From Candidatus Electryonea clarkiae (GTDB taxonomy: Bacteria; Electryoneota; Electryoneia; Electryoneales; Electryoneaceae), in contig JAVCCM010000003.1 in the NCBI GenBank assembly GCA_030765455.1, positions 1 through 64,000 on the forward strand: a stretch of DNA of 64,000 nucleotides, read 5' to 3'. Below, piece after piece: positions 15,825-25,800 of this stretch. A model generated the notes under the pieces. That model was not told the origin of the DNA and ran no database searches. It saw only the letters and a program-made list of their open reading frames with translations. Within the stretch, counting starts at the first letter, position 1; each line of letters opens with the position of its first letter. Made by a program: the position numbers and the translations under genes.

Positions 15825-17066
15825 CTATTCACCATATTTAGAGATAATCTCATCCTTGGTTTTGCCAAGAATGTCATATTTCTCGCCTATCTTCTTGAAG
15901 GCTGTTATTGCTTTATCCAGGTGTTCTTTTTCATGCCCGGCGGAAAGCTGGACACGAATTCTTGCGAGACCTTTCCCGACTACCGGGTAGAAAAAGCCTA
16001 TTACATAGATTCCTTCATAATAAAGGTCACGGGCTATATCTTGCGCTAATTTTGCGTTATACAACATGATGGGGACAATAGGATGATCACCGGGTGTGAT
16101 CTCAAATCCATTTTCAGTCATCTCGTCACGGAAATATTTTGTGTTCGACTCAAGCTTGTCACGAAGTTCGGTGGTCTCGGAAAGCATATCCACTACCTGG
16201 ATTGCCGCACGGACAACTACCGGGGCGACGCTGTTTGAGAACAGGTAAGGACGTGAACGTTGGCGAAGCATCTCGATCATCTCTTTACGTCCTGATGTAA
16301 ATCCACCGGATGCTCCACCCATAGCTTTACCGAGTGTGCTTGTGATGATATCGATTCTTCCCATTACGTCACGGTATTCATGAGTTCCACGTCCTGTTTT
16401 ACCAAGAAAACCTGTACAGTGGCTGTCGTCTATCATCACCATTGTATCGTATTTCTCAGCCAGATCGCAAATCTTGTCAAGACGTGCTATGGTTCCGTCC
16501 ATTGAAAATGCGCCATCTGTGCAGACCATGCGGTAACGGCAGCTCTGGGCATCTTTCAGTTTTTCTTCCAAGTCGTTCATGTCGTCATGCTTGACAATAT
16601 AACGTTTGGCTTTACTGAGGCGGATACCGTCAATAATTGAAGCGTGGTTTAATGCATCAGTAAGGATCGCATCTTCACCTTTCATAAATACTTCAAACAG
16701 CCCGCCATTTGCATCAAAACACGATGAATAAAGGATCGTGTCGTCAGTGCCAAGAAACTTGGCGATCTTCTGTTCGAGTTCACGGTGAATATCCTGAGTT
16801 CCGCAGATAAACCTGACAGAGGACATTCCATATCCGTGTGAATCCAAACCTTTCTGCGCCGCTTCAAGCACGCTGGCATGGCTGGACAAACCAAGATAAT
16901 TATTGGCGCAAAAATTGATCACATCCTCAGTAGGTGCGCTTTCGGGATATTCAACATTAATATCAGCGCCCTGGGGACCGTGAATATATCGTTCTTCCTT
17001 GTACAACCCGGCATCACGGACTTCACTAAGGTCCGTAATAAGATCATCTTTTATTTTTCCGTACAT
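15825..17066 (-). CDS. kbl: Glycine C-acetyltransferase (2-amino-3-ketobutyrate CoA ligase)
   Basis: A 413-residue alpha-oxoamine synthase of fold-type I PLP enzymes. It cleaves 2-amino-3-oxobutanoate with CoA to glycine and acetyl-CoA, the second step of threonine catabolism. Family signatures are [12 protein letters not shown] near the N-terminus, [10 protein letters not shown], the aspartate strand [14 protein letters not shown] and the PLP lysine in [14 protein letters not shown] (Lys about 249). AAGGAG stands six bases before the ATG. The partner dehydrogenase, SDR-type Tdh, lies 2.7 kb away on the other strand. Length is slightly above E. coli Kbl (398). Related 8-amino-7-oxononanoate synthase (BioF) is the main alternative; the N-terminal pattern and Tdh nearby favour Kbl. 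Confidence 0.92.
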   Translation of the reverse strand: MYGKIKDDLITDLSEVRDAGLYKEERYIHGPQGADINVEYPESAPTEDVINFCANNYLGLSSHASVLEAAQKGLDSHGYGMSSVRFICGTQDIHRELEQKIAKFLGTDDTILYSSCFDANGGLFEVFMKGEDAILTDALNHASIIDGIRLSKAKRYIVKHDDMNDLEEKLKDAQSCRYRMVCTDGAFSMDGTIARLDKICDLAEKYDTMVMIDDSHCTGFLGKTGRGTHEYRDVMGRIDIITSTLGKAMGGASGGFTSGRKEMIEMLRQRSRPYLFSNSVAPVVVRAAIQVVDMLSETTELRDKLESNTKYFRDEMTENGFEITPGDHPIVPIMLYNAKLAQDIARDLYYEGIYVIGFFYPVVGKGLARIRVQLSAGHEKEHLDKAITAFKKIGEKYDILGKTKDEIISKYGE

Positions 17067-17508
17067 ATCTACTCCTTACGTCCTTTGTAACAACGGTTTA
17101 TCTTTTTGTGAGTTGGTGACATATTTCTCAAGCGATGCGCAATATACATATAGAGTAATTAACAGTCAAGACAGGTTCTCGAGGCAATGAGATATGCAGT
17201 GTAATCTGATTTCCGAAACTTGGGAGAATAACCGATTGAAAATTTTTCTTGCATTGCTTGAAGCTCAAAGATTCCATTTGCATTTAGATTTCCCGGAATC
17301 AAGATTCCAGGCTACAGTTGGGATTCAATGCTGGAACTATTCGCGGAGCGATTAGATTAATTCTGATCCTTGTGTTATGTGTTCTCCTTTTCATCTTTCA
17401 GTATATTGGTAACAGTATCTCAGGAAAATTTGCATATTTCAAATAAACACTGCCTGGTGCTTTTCAAAAACTTAAATCTTAATTCAAAAACATCATGGAA
17501 ATGCCATT
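17067..17508. other. Divergent intergenic region with a REP-like hairpin
   Basis: This 442-base gap separates kbl (leftward) from the AraC-type regulator (rightward). It contains a REP-like hairpin: CC.GGAATC (from 17292) pairs with GATTCC.GG, and CTAC follows at 17312-17315. It must also hold the promoters of both genes, which I could not place with confidence. No gene seen. Confidence 0.5.
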
Positions 17509-18498
17509 GTGAAGAAATTTCAAAATGAAGAATATATTGCACGAATCAACCGCGTGATTGACTACATTAATTCTCATATAACTGAAGAACTTACACTTGA
17601 TATTTTAGCTGAAGTAGCCTGCTTCTCCCGTTATCACTTTCACCGGATTTTCCATGCTATGATCGGTGAGACTTTGAACCAGTTCATTCAAAGAATTCGC
17701 GTAGAGAAAGCTGCTGCTCAATTGGTGAATAATCCAAAGATCTCTATTACGGAAATTGCCCTGGACTGTGGTTTCTCCGGATCGGCTGCCTTTGCGAGGG
17801 CGTTCAAAGATGCATTTCAAATGTCAGCAAGTGAATGGCGGGCAGGCGGCTACCGTCTGGATCGCAAGAATCGCAAAAAAGAAAGCAATAACAGTCAAAC
17901 GATTGACAAGATTCGTAAAGAAATCGAAATATCCTCCTCTTATGTTGACAATGTAACTCATAACCAGATATGGAGGATGAAAGTGAAAAACAAAAAGGTA
18001 GAAACGAAAAAAGATTTTCAGGTTGAGGTGAAGGAACTGCCCGAGATGCACCTGGCTTATGTTCGTCACATAGGTCCCTACAAGGGTGATGCCGCATTAT
18101 TTGAGAATCTGTTCAACAAGTTAATGACCTGGGCAGGGCCAAGAAATTTGCTGCGTTTTCCCGAGACGAAAATGATGGCAATGTATCATGACAATCCTGA
18201 GATTACCGATGAAAGTAAGCTCAGGACAGATGCCTGCATTACTATCCCACCGGATACGAAAGTAGATGGTGAAATTGGCAAGTCGAAAATCGATGCTGGT
18301 AAATACGCAGTCGCCAGGTTTGAGCTTTCCAATGACGAGTACGAGGAAGCATGGAACGCTTTCTTCGGTGGGTGGTTCCCCCAGAGTGGGTATCAACCGG
18401 ATGACGGCGCTTGCTTCGAACTATACCAGAACGACCCCAAAGAACACCCCGAAAACAAATGTATCGTAGATATCTGCGTACCTGTCAAACCGTTATAA
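17509..18498 (+). CDS. AraC-family regulator with GyrI-like effector domain
   Basis: A 329-residue transcription regulator. Residues 1-115 carry two helix-turn-helix units of the AraC/XylS type (LTLDILAEVACFSRYHFHRI and ISITEIALDCGFSGSAAFAR, then FKDAFQMSASEWR). Residues ~170-329 are a GyrI-like small-molecule binding domain (ELPEMHLAYVRHIGPYKG ... FELYQNDPKEHPENKCIVDI). This order is that of the Rob/SoxS-like multidrug and stress regulators. The GTG start at 17509 has GGAA about eight bases upstream; no ATG fits better. It faces away from kbl and may control it or tdh, but that is inference from position only. Confidence 0.88.
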   Translation: MKKFQNEEYIARINRVIDYINSHITEELTLDILAEVACFSRYHFHRIFHAMIGETLNQFIQRIRVEKAAAQLVNNPKISITEIALDCGFSGSAAFARAFKDAFQMSASEWRAGGYRLDRKNRKKESNNSQTIDKIRKEIEISSSYVDNVTHNQIWRMKVKNKKVETKKDFQVEVKELPEMHLAYVRHIGPYKGDAALFENLFNKLMTWAGPRNLLRFPETKMMAMYHDNPEITDESKLRTDACITIPPDTKVDGEIGKSKIDAGKYAVARFELSNDEYEEAWNAFFGGWFPQSGYQPDDGACFELYQNDPKEHPENKCIVDICVPVKPL

Positions 18499-18504
18499 CA
18501 AAAA

Positions 18505-18545
18505 AGGGATTGCCTTGATTTTTCTGGGCAATCCCTCACTTTTTA
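18505..18545 (+). terminator. Rho-independent terminator of the AraC-type gene
   Basis: A 10-bp stem, AGGGATTGCC (18505-18514) with GGCAATCCCT (18527-18536), has a 12-base T-rich loop and is followed by CACTTTTT. Confidence 0.82.
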
Positions 18546-18619
18546 ACCTCAGCAGAATTTATCTTCATGCATCTTCAATTACCAGCAGGGATATCAAGAA
18601 TAATAAAACGCGCCATCCA

Positions 18620-18633
18620 AATCACAATTGTGA
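18620..18633. promoter_or_regulatory. Perfect 14-bp palindrome
   Basis: ATCACAATTGTGAT is a perfect palindrome lying between the AraC terminator and the 3' end of the AbrB-like gene. It could be an operator-type site, but no start codon lies just downstream on either strand, so the role is unclear. Confidence 0.3.
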
Positions 18634-18650
18634 TATTGCGTTGCTCTTTC

Positions 18651-19130
18651 CTATATCTTCATCTCCGGCTTGAATATTTTTAGCTCAGGATGTCTTCTCG
18701 CCTCCTCTATTATTGGACCTTTCACTGCAAAGCCAACAGCCAGACCGCTTCCTCTTATGACCAGTAACATGTCATTAATCCTGATCCCGTACTTCTCGAG
18801 TGTTTCCGGCGGAATGATTACGCCTCCGTTTTGAAGTTCAACCCAGCAATAAGGCTTCCCCCTGTACACGATAACCTCTCCTTCCGGCACTTGTAATTCA
18901 CCCAGCTCAGGATGAACTTCAGTAACAACTCCCAGTGGAGATTTTCTTACAGATTCTAGAGTTCCCAGCCCAAATCCACCTGACGTTTTACTGCCGGGCA
19001 ACAGGATCAGCTTCTCGGATTCTTTCAAACGGTACTCTTCCAGTGCCTCAGGAGGTATAATGATGCGTCCTGTAACTCCCACATGAGACCAACCGAAAAT
19101 GTGTTTGCCGCCTTTGACAAGTTGTGGCAT
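18651..19130 (-). CDS. Double SpoVT/AbrB-fold protein
   Basis: A 159-residue protein with two SpoVT-AbrB swapped-hairpin-like repeats. The first is VGVTGRIIIPPEALEEYRLK with EKLILLPGS; the second is LQNGGVIIPPETLEKYGIRI with DMLLVIRGSG. Single-domain AbrB/MazE proteins dimerise to bind DNA; this one appears to be an internal duplication. Joined copies of this kind are known in anaerobes, annotated only as AbrB family. GGAG lies seven bases before the ATG. It is co-oriented with the antitoxin-like gene upstream (130-base gap), and no toxin gene is adjacent. DNA binding is likely but unproven. Confidence 0.75.
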   Translation of the reverse strand: MPQLVKGGKHIFGWSHVGVTGRIIIPPEALEEYRLKESEKLILLPGSKTSGGFGLGTLESVRKSPLGVVTEVHPELGELQVPEGEVIVYRGKPYCWVELQNGGVIIPPETLEKYGIRINDMLLVIRGSGLAVGFAVKGPIIEEARRHPELKIFKPEMKI

Positions 19131-19259
19131 TATTCAACTCCTTATAAAACGTTAATACTCGTTCTGATACTTTGAAATCCGTCTACTGTCGGTCATAATC
19201 CACAACGGGCAGAGCAATCAGCGCGTCGTACAGTTCTTCCCCTGAATCAATAATTCGGC

Positions 19260-19532
19260 CTATATTTTTTCAACGAGGATTCCTTCAGCATACTTGTGTA
19301 AAATACTAGAAATCAATTTCTGGTAAGGAATTCCTTCCCTCAGTGCGCGTTTATGAATCGCCTCGAGGACTTTCTTCGAAATGCGAATATTAATTCGAGC
19401 GTCTTTCTTGAAGGTGGCTCGCGCATAATCGCGATAACGTTCGGATTCGGTTTTCCGCCCTTCCATTGAACGCCACTCACCGCGCTCAAATGAGTCGCGC
19501 AATTCCTTTTCTTCTCTATTTAGCCGAACCAT
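19260..19532 (-). CDS. Orphan ribbon-helix-helix antitoxin (BrnA/CopG-like)
   Basis: A 90-residue protein from the ATG at 19532. The C-terminal half is the antitoxin-type ribbon-helix-helix DARINIRISKKVLEAIHKRA with EGIPYQKLISSILHKYA; the N-terminal half is charged (NREEKELRDSFERGEW). A frame reaching 19640 exists, but its first 36 residues are encoded partly by a dispersed repeat (19603-19631), so they are probably not real. Antitoxins of this type usually follow a BrnT- or RelE-like toxin gene. None is present: upstream is the repeat and then the tdh gene on the other strand. It may be a solitary repressor or the remainder of a broken pair. Confidence 0.7.
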   Translation of the reverse strand: MVRLNREEKELRDSFERGEWRSMEGRKTESERYRDYARATFKKDARINIRISKKVLEAIHKRALREGIPYQKLISSILHKYAEGILVEKI

Positions 19533-19602
19533 CTTTTTGCTCTGTCTCAAATATATGCTTGTAGTTTGGGTCTTTCCCGCTTTGCGTGAGAGGTTTTTAT
19601 TT

Positions 19603-19631
19603 GTTTCACGCGAAGTCGCTGAGGCGCAAAG
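19603..19631. repeat. Dispersed CACGCGAAGTCGC repeat, copy 2
   Basis: GTTTCACGCGAAGTCGC differs by one base from 5081-5097 and is followed by GAGGCGCAAAG. It is intergenic, upstream of the orphan antitoxin. Confidence 0.5.
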
Positions 19632-19783
19632 ATGATTCAATAATGTATATACAGATATAGTAAATATTCTGTGATTGAATGTAACCTTGTCTCTGTGAAG
19701 TTACTTGCAAACCTGAGGGTTGGAAATTACATTCCGTGACCTGAAAAAACATGAAGAAAAACATAAATATTGGGAGCAAATCC

Positions 19784-20764
19784 ATGAAGAAAGAGATGAA
19801 GAAGATTCTTGTAACAGGTTCAGTGGGGCAGATCGGTTCTGAGTTGACAATGGAACTGCGGAATCGGTACGGCGCTGAAAACGTTATCGCAACAGGACGC
19901 AAAACTCAACCATCGGAAGAGTTAAAAAACTCAGGTCCCTTCCATTTCATTAATGTCAATGATATTAACAGTATAGAAGAGATTGTCAAGAAGTATGACA
20001 TTGACACGGTCTATCATATGGCAGCGATTCTTTCAGCAGTAGGGGAGAAGAACCCCCAACTCTGCTGGGATGTGAACATGAACGGTACAATCAATCTACT
20101 TGAACTTGGAATAAAGTATGAGATGGCACGGATTATCATCCCGAGTTCGATTGCGGTCTGGGGCGCGGGGGTTCCACTTGATAACACACCACAGGAATCA
20201 GTACTGAAACCATCCACCATGTACGGCGTTACAAAGGTTTGCGGTGAATTGCTCTGTGATTACTACGTACAACGTTTTGGGTTGGATATTCGAGGATTGC
20301 GTTACCCGGGTATTATTTCCTACGAAACCCTCCCCGGTGGCGGAACCACCGATTATGCTGTTGCGATATACTATGAAGCGGTGGACAAAGGTGAATATAC
20401 CTGTTTTGTCAAAGAAGATACTCGTCTCCCCATGATGTATATGCCGGATGCTATCGAAGGTACAATTCAATTAGCCGAAGCGGATTTTGACAAGTTGATC
20501 CACCACAGCGATTTCAACCATGCAGCAATGAGTTTTTCTGTTACAGACCTGGCTGATTCAATACGTAAACGAATTCCGGATTTCAAGGTTGGTTACGAAC
20601 CGGATTACCGCCAGGCAATCGCTGACTCATGGCCTAACTCAATCGACGATTCAGCCGCGCAGGAAGAATGGGGCTGGAAACCGAAATGGGATCTGGACGC
20701 TATGACAGACGATATGTTGAAACATCTGCGTGAGAGAAAAGAAGCAGGAACATTGTATAGATAA
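19784..20764 (+). CDS. tdh: L-threonine 3-dehydrogenase, SDR type
   Basis: A 326-residue extended short-chain dehydrogenase that oxidises L-threonine to 2-amino-3-oxobutanoate with NAD+, feeding Kbl. Seen are the Rossmann glycine motif ILVTGSVGQIGSEL at the N-terminus, VYHMAAILSAVGEKNP, the catalytic Ser region RIIIPSSIAVWG and Y-x3-K in STMYGVTKVCGE, then RGLRYPGIIS and the substrate-lid segment DTRLPMMYMPDAIEG. These are characteristic of the UDP-galactose-epimerase-like Tdh of Bacteroidota and archaea, not the zinc MDR type of E. coli. GGAG seven bases upstream selects the start at 19784; frames from 19751 lack such a site. kbl lies 2.7 kb away on the opposite strand. Confidence 0.9.
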   Translation: MKKEMKKILVTGSVGQIGSELTMELRNRYGAENVIATGRKTQPSEELKNSGPFHFINVNDINSIEEIVKKYDIDTVYHMAAILSAVGEKNPQLCWDVNMNGTINLLELGIKYEMARIIIPSSIAVWGAGVPLDNTPQESVLKPSTMYGVTKVCGELLCDYYVQRFGLDIRGLRYPGIISYETLPGGGTTDYAVAIYYEAVDKGEYTCFVKEDTRLPMMYMPDAIEGTIQLAEADFDKLIHHSDFNHAAMSFSVTDLADSIRKRIPDFKVGYEPDYRQAIADSWPNSIDDSAAQEEWGWKPKWDLDAMTDDMLKHLRERKEAGTLYR

Positions 20765-20795
20765 TAGCGATATTCTGAGGATCATGGACTATTGT

Positions 20796-20826
20796 AAAAC
20801 CCGAAAGTTGAAACTTTCGGGTTTTA
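20796..20826 (+). terminator. Rho-independent terminator of tdh
   Basis: A 14-base inverted repeat, AAAACCCGAAAGTT (20796-20809) and AACTTTCGGGTTTT (20812-20825), ends in Ts. Its U-rich 3' arm makes it a strong terminator. Confidence 0.9.
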
Positions 20827-20882
20827 TTGACTAATGCTGTAGCGCATGAAGTATACAAAACATCAAAAATGTAGAGATTAAA

Positions 20883-21947
20883 ATGGCAGGATTATTTGAT
20901 TCCTATAAATTGCGAGACGTCACCTTCAAGAACCGGATTGGCGTCAGTCCCATGTGCATGTATTCCGCAAATGACGGTTTACCGACCGAATGGCATCATG
21001 CTCATTACGGTTCACTCGCTCTTGGTGGTGCAGGCTTGATAATCACCGAAGCTACAGCAATAGAACCACGTGGCAGGATTACACCCCTGGATTGTGGGAT
21101 GTGGAGTGAAGATCAAGCCGAAGCCTGGAAATCAATAGTGGAGTTTATGAAATCACAGGGAGTGGTTCCCGGAATTCAGTTAGCGCATGCGGGAAGGAAA
21201 GCTTCCTGCAAACCACCTGGAGAAGGTGGAAAAGCTATGAGTACTGATGAAGGAGGCTGGGAAACGATAGCTCCCTCACCTATCCCGTTTTTTGATACTG
21301 ACCCTGTACCTCGTTCTATTAATGATGAAGACTTAGATCAACTACTTGGTGCCTGGGTATCCGCAGCAAAACGAGTTGCTGCCGCCGGGTTTGAAGTGTT
21401 GGAACTTCACATGGCTCACGGTTACCTATGCCATCAATTCCTCTCTCCCTTATCAAATAAACGTGAAGACTGTTTCGGCGGAAGTTTTGAGAACCGTACC
21501 CGTTTCCTGATCAGCATGGCGCGTGAAGTACGCGAAGTTTTTCCAGAGAACAAACCGCTTTTCGTGAGGATATCATGTACTGACTGGGTGGATGGCGGAT
21601 GGGATATTGATCAATCGATTCAATTTGTAAAAGAGCTGTCTGAAGTAGGAGTTGATCTGGTAGATTGTTCCTCAGCGGGAAGTGTTCCGTATGCCAATGT
21701 GAAGGTGAAACCCGGCTATCAAGTCCCGTTTGCGGAAAAAATACGCCACGATACTGGTATCCCAACAGCAGCAGTTGGGCTGATAACTGAACCTTCCCAG
21801 GCGGAGGAGATTCTTCATAATAATCAGGCTGATATCGTTTTGTTTGCCAGGGAGATGCTGCGCAATCCACGCTGGGCAATTCAAGCTGCAAAAGAGTTGA
21901 AAGTGGATATTGCACTTCCAGCTCAATATCTTAGAGCGTTCACATAA
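20883..21947 (+). CDS. namA: NADH:flavin oxidoreductase, YqjM-type old yellow enzyme
   Basis: A 354-residue FMN-dependent ene-reductase of the thermophilic-like/YqjM branch. Markers are the start MAGLFDSYKLRDVTFKNRIG, the active-site cysteine in SPMCMYS (about residue 25), IQLAHAGRKAS, the catalytic pair in LHMAHGYLCHQFLSPLSN and phosphate-binding VGLITEPSQAEEIL. Members reduce activated C=C bonds with NAD(P)H in the cytosol; the physiological substrate is often unknown. The gene stands alone behind the tdh terminator. Length matches YqjM (338) with a small extension. Confidence 0.9.
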   Translation: MAGLFDSYKLRDVTFKNRIGVSPMCMYSANDGLPTEWHHAHYGSLALGGAGLIITEATAIEPRGRITPLDCGMWSEDQAEAWKSIVEFMKSQGVVPGIQLAHAGRKASCKPPGEGGKAMSTDEGGWETIAPSPIPFFDTDPVPRSINDEDLDQLLGAWVSAAKRVAAAGFEVLELHMAHGYLCHQFLSPLSNKREDCFGGSFENRTRFLISMAREVREVFPENKPLFVRISCTDWVDGGWDIDQSIQFVKELSEVGVDLVDCSSAGSVPYANVKVKPGYQVPFAEKIRHDTGIPTAAVGLITEPSQAEEILHNNQADIVLFAREMLRNPRWAIQAAKELKVDIALPAQYLRAFT

Positions 21948-22832
21948 TAATCCAGAGTTTTCAATAATCGCCGGTCTATCAAAGATGGAATCAGGTCTGA
22001 ATTGATTCGCAAATTCAGTATGCAATATCCCGGATATAGGGGGAGTAATATTTCAGATTCATTACAAAAGTCTTGCACTGGTTTGAGATGCTTCCCTGAC
22101 CTATTGCCATGTAACCGGCAATAGCCTCCGGAGCCACAGAAAGGACGAACAATGATTTCTGATGAATTGTTGACTTATGAAAACTGTCGATATCATTGAT
22201 ATTACAGCTAATAACAATATTTTTAAACATCCGGATGCTGGATGTGATTTTTTAGATTTGACCACGTAAATTTCGTTTGTTCTGAGGTTTTTTCTTGATT
22301 TAACAAGGCGATATTTGTATCATTCACTTGATTCCTGAGTGATTTCACTCGCATCTTGTAGATGAGTGAATAACTCAAGAGGAATTTTTACTGTTGTCGA
22401 TATCATTTTTTTTATTTACTGCAAGCCGGAGCCGGAACGCAAAAATTAAGAAAAGGATGAAGCGCTGACGATTGGTATTTGATTATTTTTTTGCTTACAC
22501 CTTTTTCATTACTTGGAATTCTTTAGGAATTTTCGAGTAATGGATCAACTCATACGGAAAGCTGAGTCATTGCCCTATTGACCGGGTAATTCATAGATAT
22601 AAAAATGTACATCTGTGGATATCAGGTTTAACCCAGGGAATGAGTCATCAACTCGAACCGTGTGATTTAGTCCAGTAGTCGTATATGCATTCCTGCCTCT
22701 TTGTGCTTGAAAACCGATCAGGGCACATTATTGATCCAAAACGTTCAAAGTTGTCAATAAAAGATAAACATGTCATCTTCGCAGTGACAGGTTCAAACTG
22801 TGAGGTTTTGGCAATCAAGAAAGGGGTTCGGT
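21948..22832. other. Long leader/intergenic region before the TonB receptor
   Basis: This 885-base gap ahead of the surface cluster holds no convincing gene. It has an 8-bp hairpin (CTATTGCC 22101-22108 / GGCAATAG 22117-22124) and a 13-base direct repeat TGTCGATATCATT (22185-22197 and 22395-22407). Several repeated GAGTGA/TCACTC and ACTC/GAGT words occur between 22320 and 22640. It must contain the promoter of the receptor cluster; no known riboswitch was recognised. A 71-codon minus-strand frame here (22015-22230) was rejected. Confidence 0.45.
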
Positions 22833-25800
22833 ATGTTACGACCTAAAGCAATTGCTGCTTCGCTGATTGCATTGTTTATGATTCAGGGAGCTGCATTTGC
22901 AGCATCCACAGGAAAGATTTTTGGTACTTGTGTGGATGCGGAGAATCAGGAAGCACTAATCGGGGTGAATGTTATCCTCGAGGGCACCTCTTTTGGCGCC
23001 TCTACAGACCTCGATGGGAATTTTTTCATCCTTAATGTTCCACCCGGAGATTACACTTTAAAAGCCTCGATGTTAAGCTACACAACGGTGATTTTCAACA
23101 ATGTCAAAGTCAGTTCTGACAGAACTACCTCGATTAATGCTAAACTGGCTCCGACAATCATGGAAGCAGGCGAGGAAGTAACTTACATCGCCAAGCGTCC
23201 GATGATCCAGAAGGATATGACTGACAGTCGTACCACGAGAACTGCAGAGGATATGAAACTAATGCCCGTCGAAAATATCGTGGCAATAGTTAGATTGTCT
23301 GCCGGAATTGTGGGTAACAATTTCAGGGGCGGGCGAGCATCTGAAGTAAGCTATATTGTTGATGGCGCATCAATGGTTGATCCCATGACCGGGACGTATG
23401 AAGGCTTTATTCCGCAAGTATCTTTTGCAGAAGTAAATGTGATCACCGGTGGGCAATCAGTAGAATACGGCAACGCATTATCCGGAGTTGTCAACCAGAT
23501 AACCAAAGAGGGTGCAGACCGGATTGACGGTAATTTATCCATTCGGTCAAACGATATGGGTGAGGATGAGGCGTTTGTAGGCGAACGGGACAGGATGAAA
23601 GATCTGCAAGGTAGTGTTTCCGGTCCGGTTCCCCTATTCAACAGCCTACGAATGGGAAGTATGTACTACCTTTTCTCCGGGCAGTATTTCGATACGCAAG
23701 GTCGGTTTGAGAACGACGATTCAACACTCACAAGCTCTTTCGGTAAAGTAACTTACAAGTTATCACCCAAGCATAAGTTGACCTTCAGCGGTGCTGTTTC
23801 AAACGCTCAATATACTTTTTTCGGACAAGGCAGCGACGAAAACCTTTGGAGCAGAACTACTTTTGAAGACCGGTTAGGTCAGTTCGAACCCATTTACCTG
23901 GAAAATGGTGATTTAGATCCAGGATATGTTTACCTGGATGCAAATGGCAATCCCTGGTACGATAATGGATTGGTGGATTCAGAGGATCTTAACCGCAACG
24001 GAGTGATCGATCCGGGTGAGGACCTTGATGGTGACGGGGCGATCGACACTGAAGATTTGAATCACAATTTTCAGTTAGATGCTCACAATATGTTTAATCA
24101 TGTTCCTTATTACGAACATCATACCGAGCAATTTTCTGCTAAATGGAATCACACATTATCCGCCAGGACTTTCTATGAGTTAAACGTCTCACGATACAAG
24201 ACTCAATTGCACTATAACTCCCGTGAAAGATTCAACGAAGATACCAACGGCAACGAAATGCTCGACCTCGAGTTGAAATATTCTACAAATGCCGATGTCC
24301 CGCAGGAAATTTGGGATGAATACCGGGATTATTACAAAGAAGCAGAAGGTTTCGTATTCTTTGACTTCAACCAGAATGGTGAATATGATTACGAAGATCT
24401 GAACGGTAACGAAATCTGGGATTGGGATGTTTATGGTTCCCAGCATGATCTCTTTCAGGACAATGACGATGATGGATATATTGATGCCTCACAAGGGAAT
24501 CCGAGTGATGAATGGCTTCGTTGGCAAGATATAAACTTCTTCGGTAATACCAAGGACAACGACGATTTTATGAATTATGGTTCCGGCAAAACCTATGACA
24601 GGGCACGTTGGGGAAATGATTACAAGATCGTTTGGAATATCAAGGGTAATGTCACCAGCCAGATGCATAAATATCACCAGATAAAGAGTGGCATCGACCT
24701 TCAATTCATTGAAATTTTCGATCATGACGTAGATATGGCTTCCGGTGGTAATGTTTATGGTCAGAACGTCAATACCGAACCGAGACTATACGGTTTCTGG
24801 CTTGAAGATAAAATGGAATTTGAGGGGATGGTTATTAATGCCGGTGTGCGATTTGACGTATTTGACATTAACTTCGATCAATATCCGGCGGATATAGAGG
24901 ATCCTGTCCTTGATCCGGTTAATGGCGGAGAAGTCAAAAATCCTGTTGCTGTCGATCCAAAATACTATTGGGGACCACGACTCGGTGTTGCGTTCCCGAT
25001 CACTGATCGTGACCTGTTGAGCTTCAATTACAGCCGGAATTTCCAAATCCCCATATTGCGCTATGCTTTTACCAACGTAAACTGGGATTTCTCAGGTGCA
25101 TTTCCACTGATAGGTAATGTCAACCTTGAGCCTGAACGTACAACATCCTACGAACTTACTGTACGTCATCAGTTTACTCCGGATATGGCTATGGTAGGTA
25201 CCGGTTTCTATAAGGACATATCAGGTTTAACTGACACCCGCCAGGTTTATTATGATCCACGCAACTGGTACGGTTTGTATATCAACCTTGATTACGGTAA
25301 CGTACGTGGTTTTGAGTTAAGCCTTGAAAAGCGGTTCAGCAGTTTTTATAGCGGTACTGTAAATTATACATATTCCGTATCGAAAGGTAAAGCTTCGTCT
25401 GCAAGGCAAAACTATCAAAATGCCTGGGCTGAAAACGTCATTCGCACGACAGAAAGCTACCTGGACTGGGATCAGCGTCATACAGTCAACGGGACGATTC
25501 AACTTATGGTTCCCAGAGGCACAAAACCATTCAATATGGCTTGGATGGATGAATGGATGTTAAGTCTGATCGGTCGTTACGGAAGTGGCTTACCTTTCAC
25601 AAGCCCAAGCAGGGACAAGGATCCACCGATCAACGATCAGCGTCTCCCGTTTACCCTTACATTTGATGGTAGGGTTCAGAAGCGATACAGTTTCAACGAT
25701 AATTTTGCCGCACTGATTTATCTGCAGGGATACAACATCTTCGACAGGCAGAACATCGATCAGGATTATTTCCAGACTTACGCAGATGCTCAATGGTATA

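Noticed and set aside
19131..19259. A truncated toxin partner between the antitoxin and the AbrB-like gene
   Set aside because: A short minus-strand frame is open just after the antitoxin stop (ending about 19180), but it has no start codon and no recognisable toxin motif.
22015..22230. A 71-codon minus-strand frame in the leader region of the TonB receptor
   Set aside because: No ribosome-binding site, no recognised family and an atypical composition; treated as chance.
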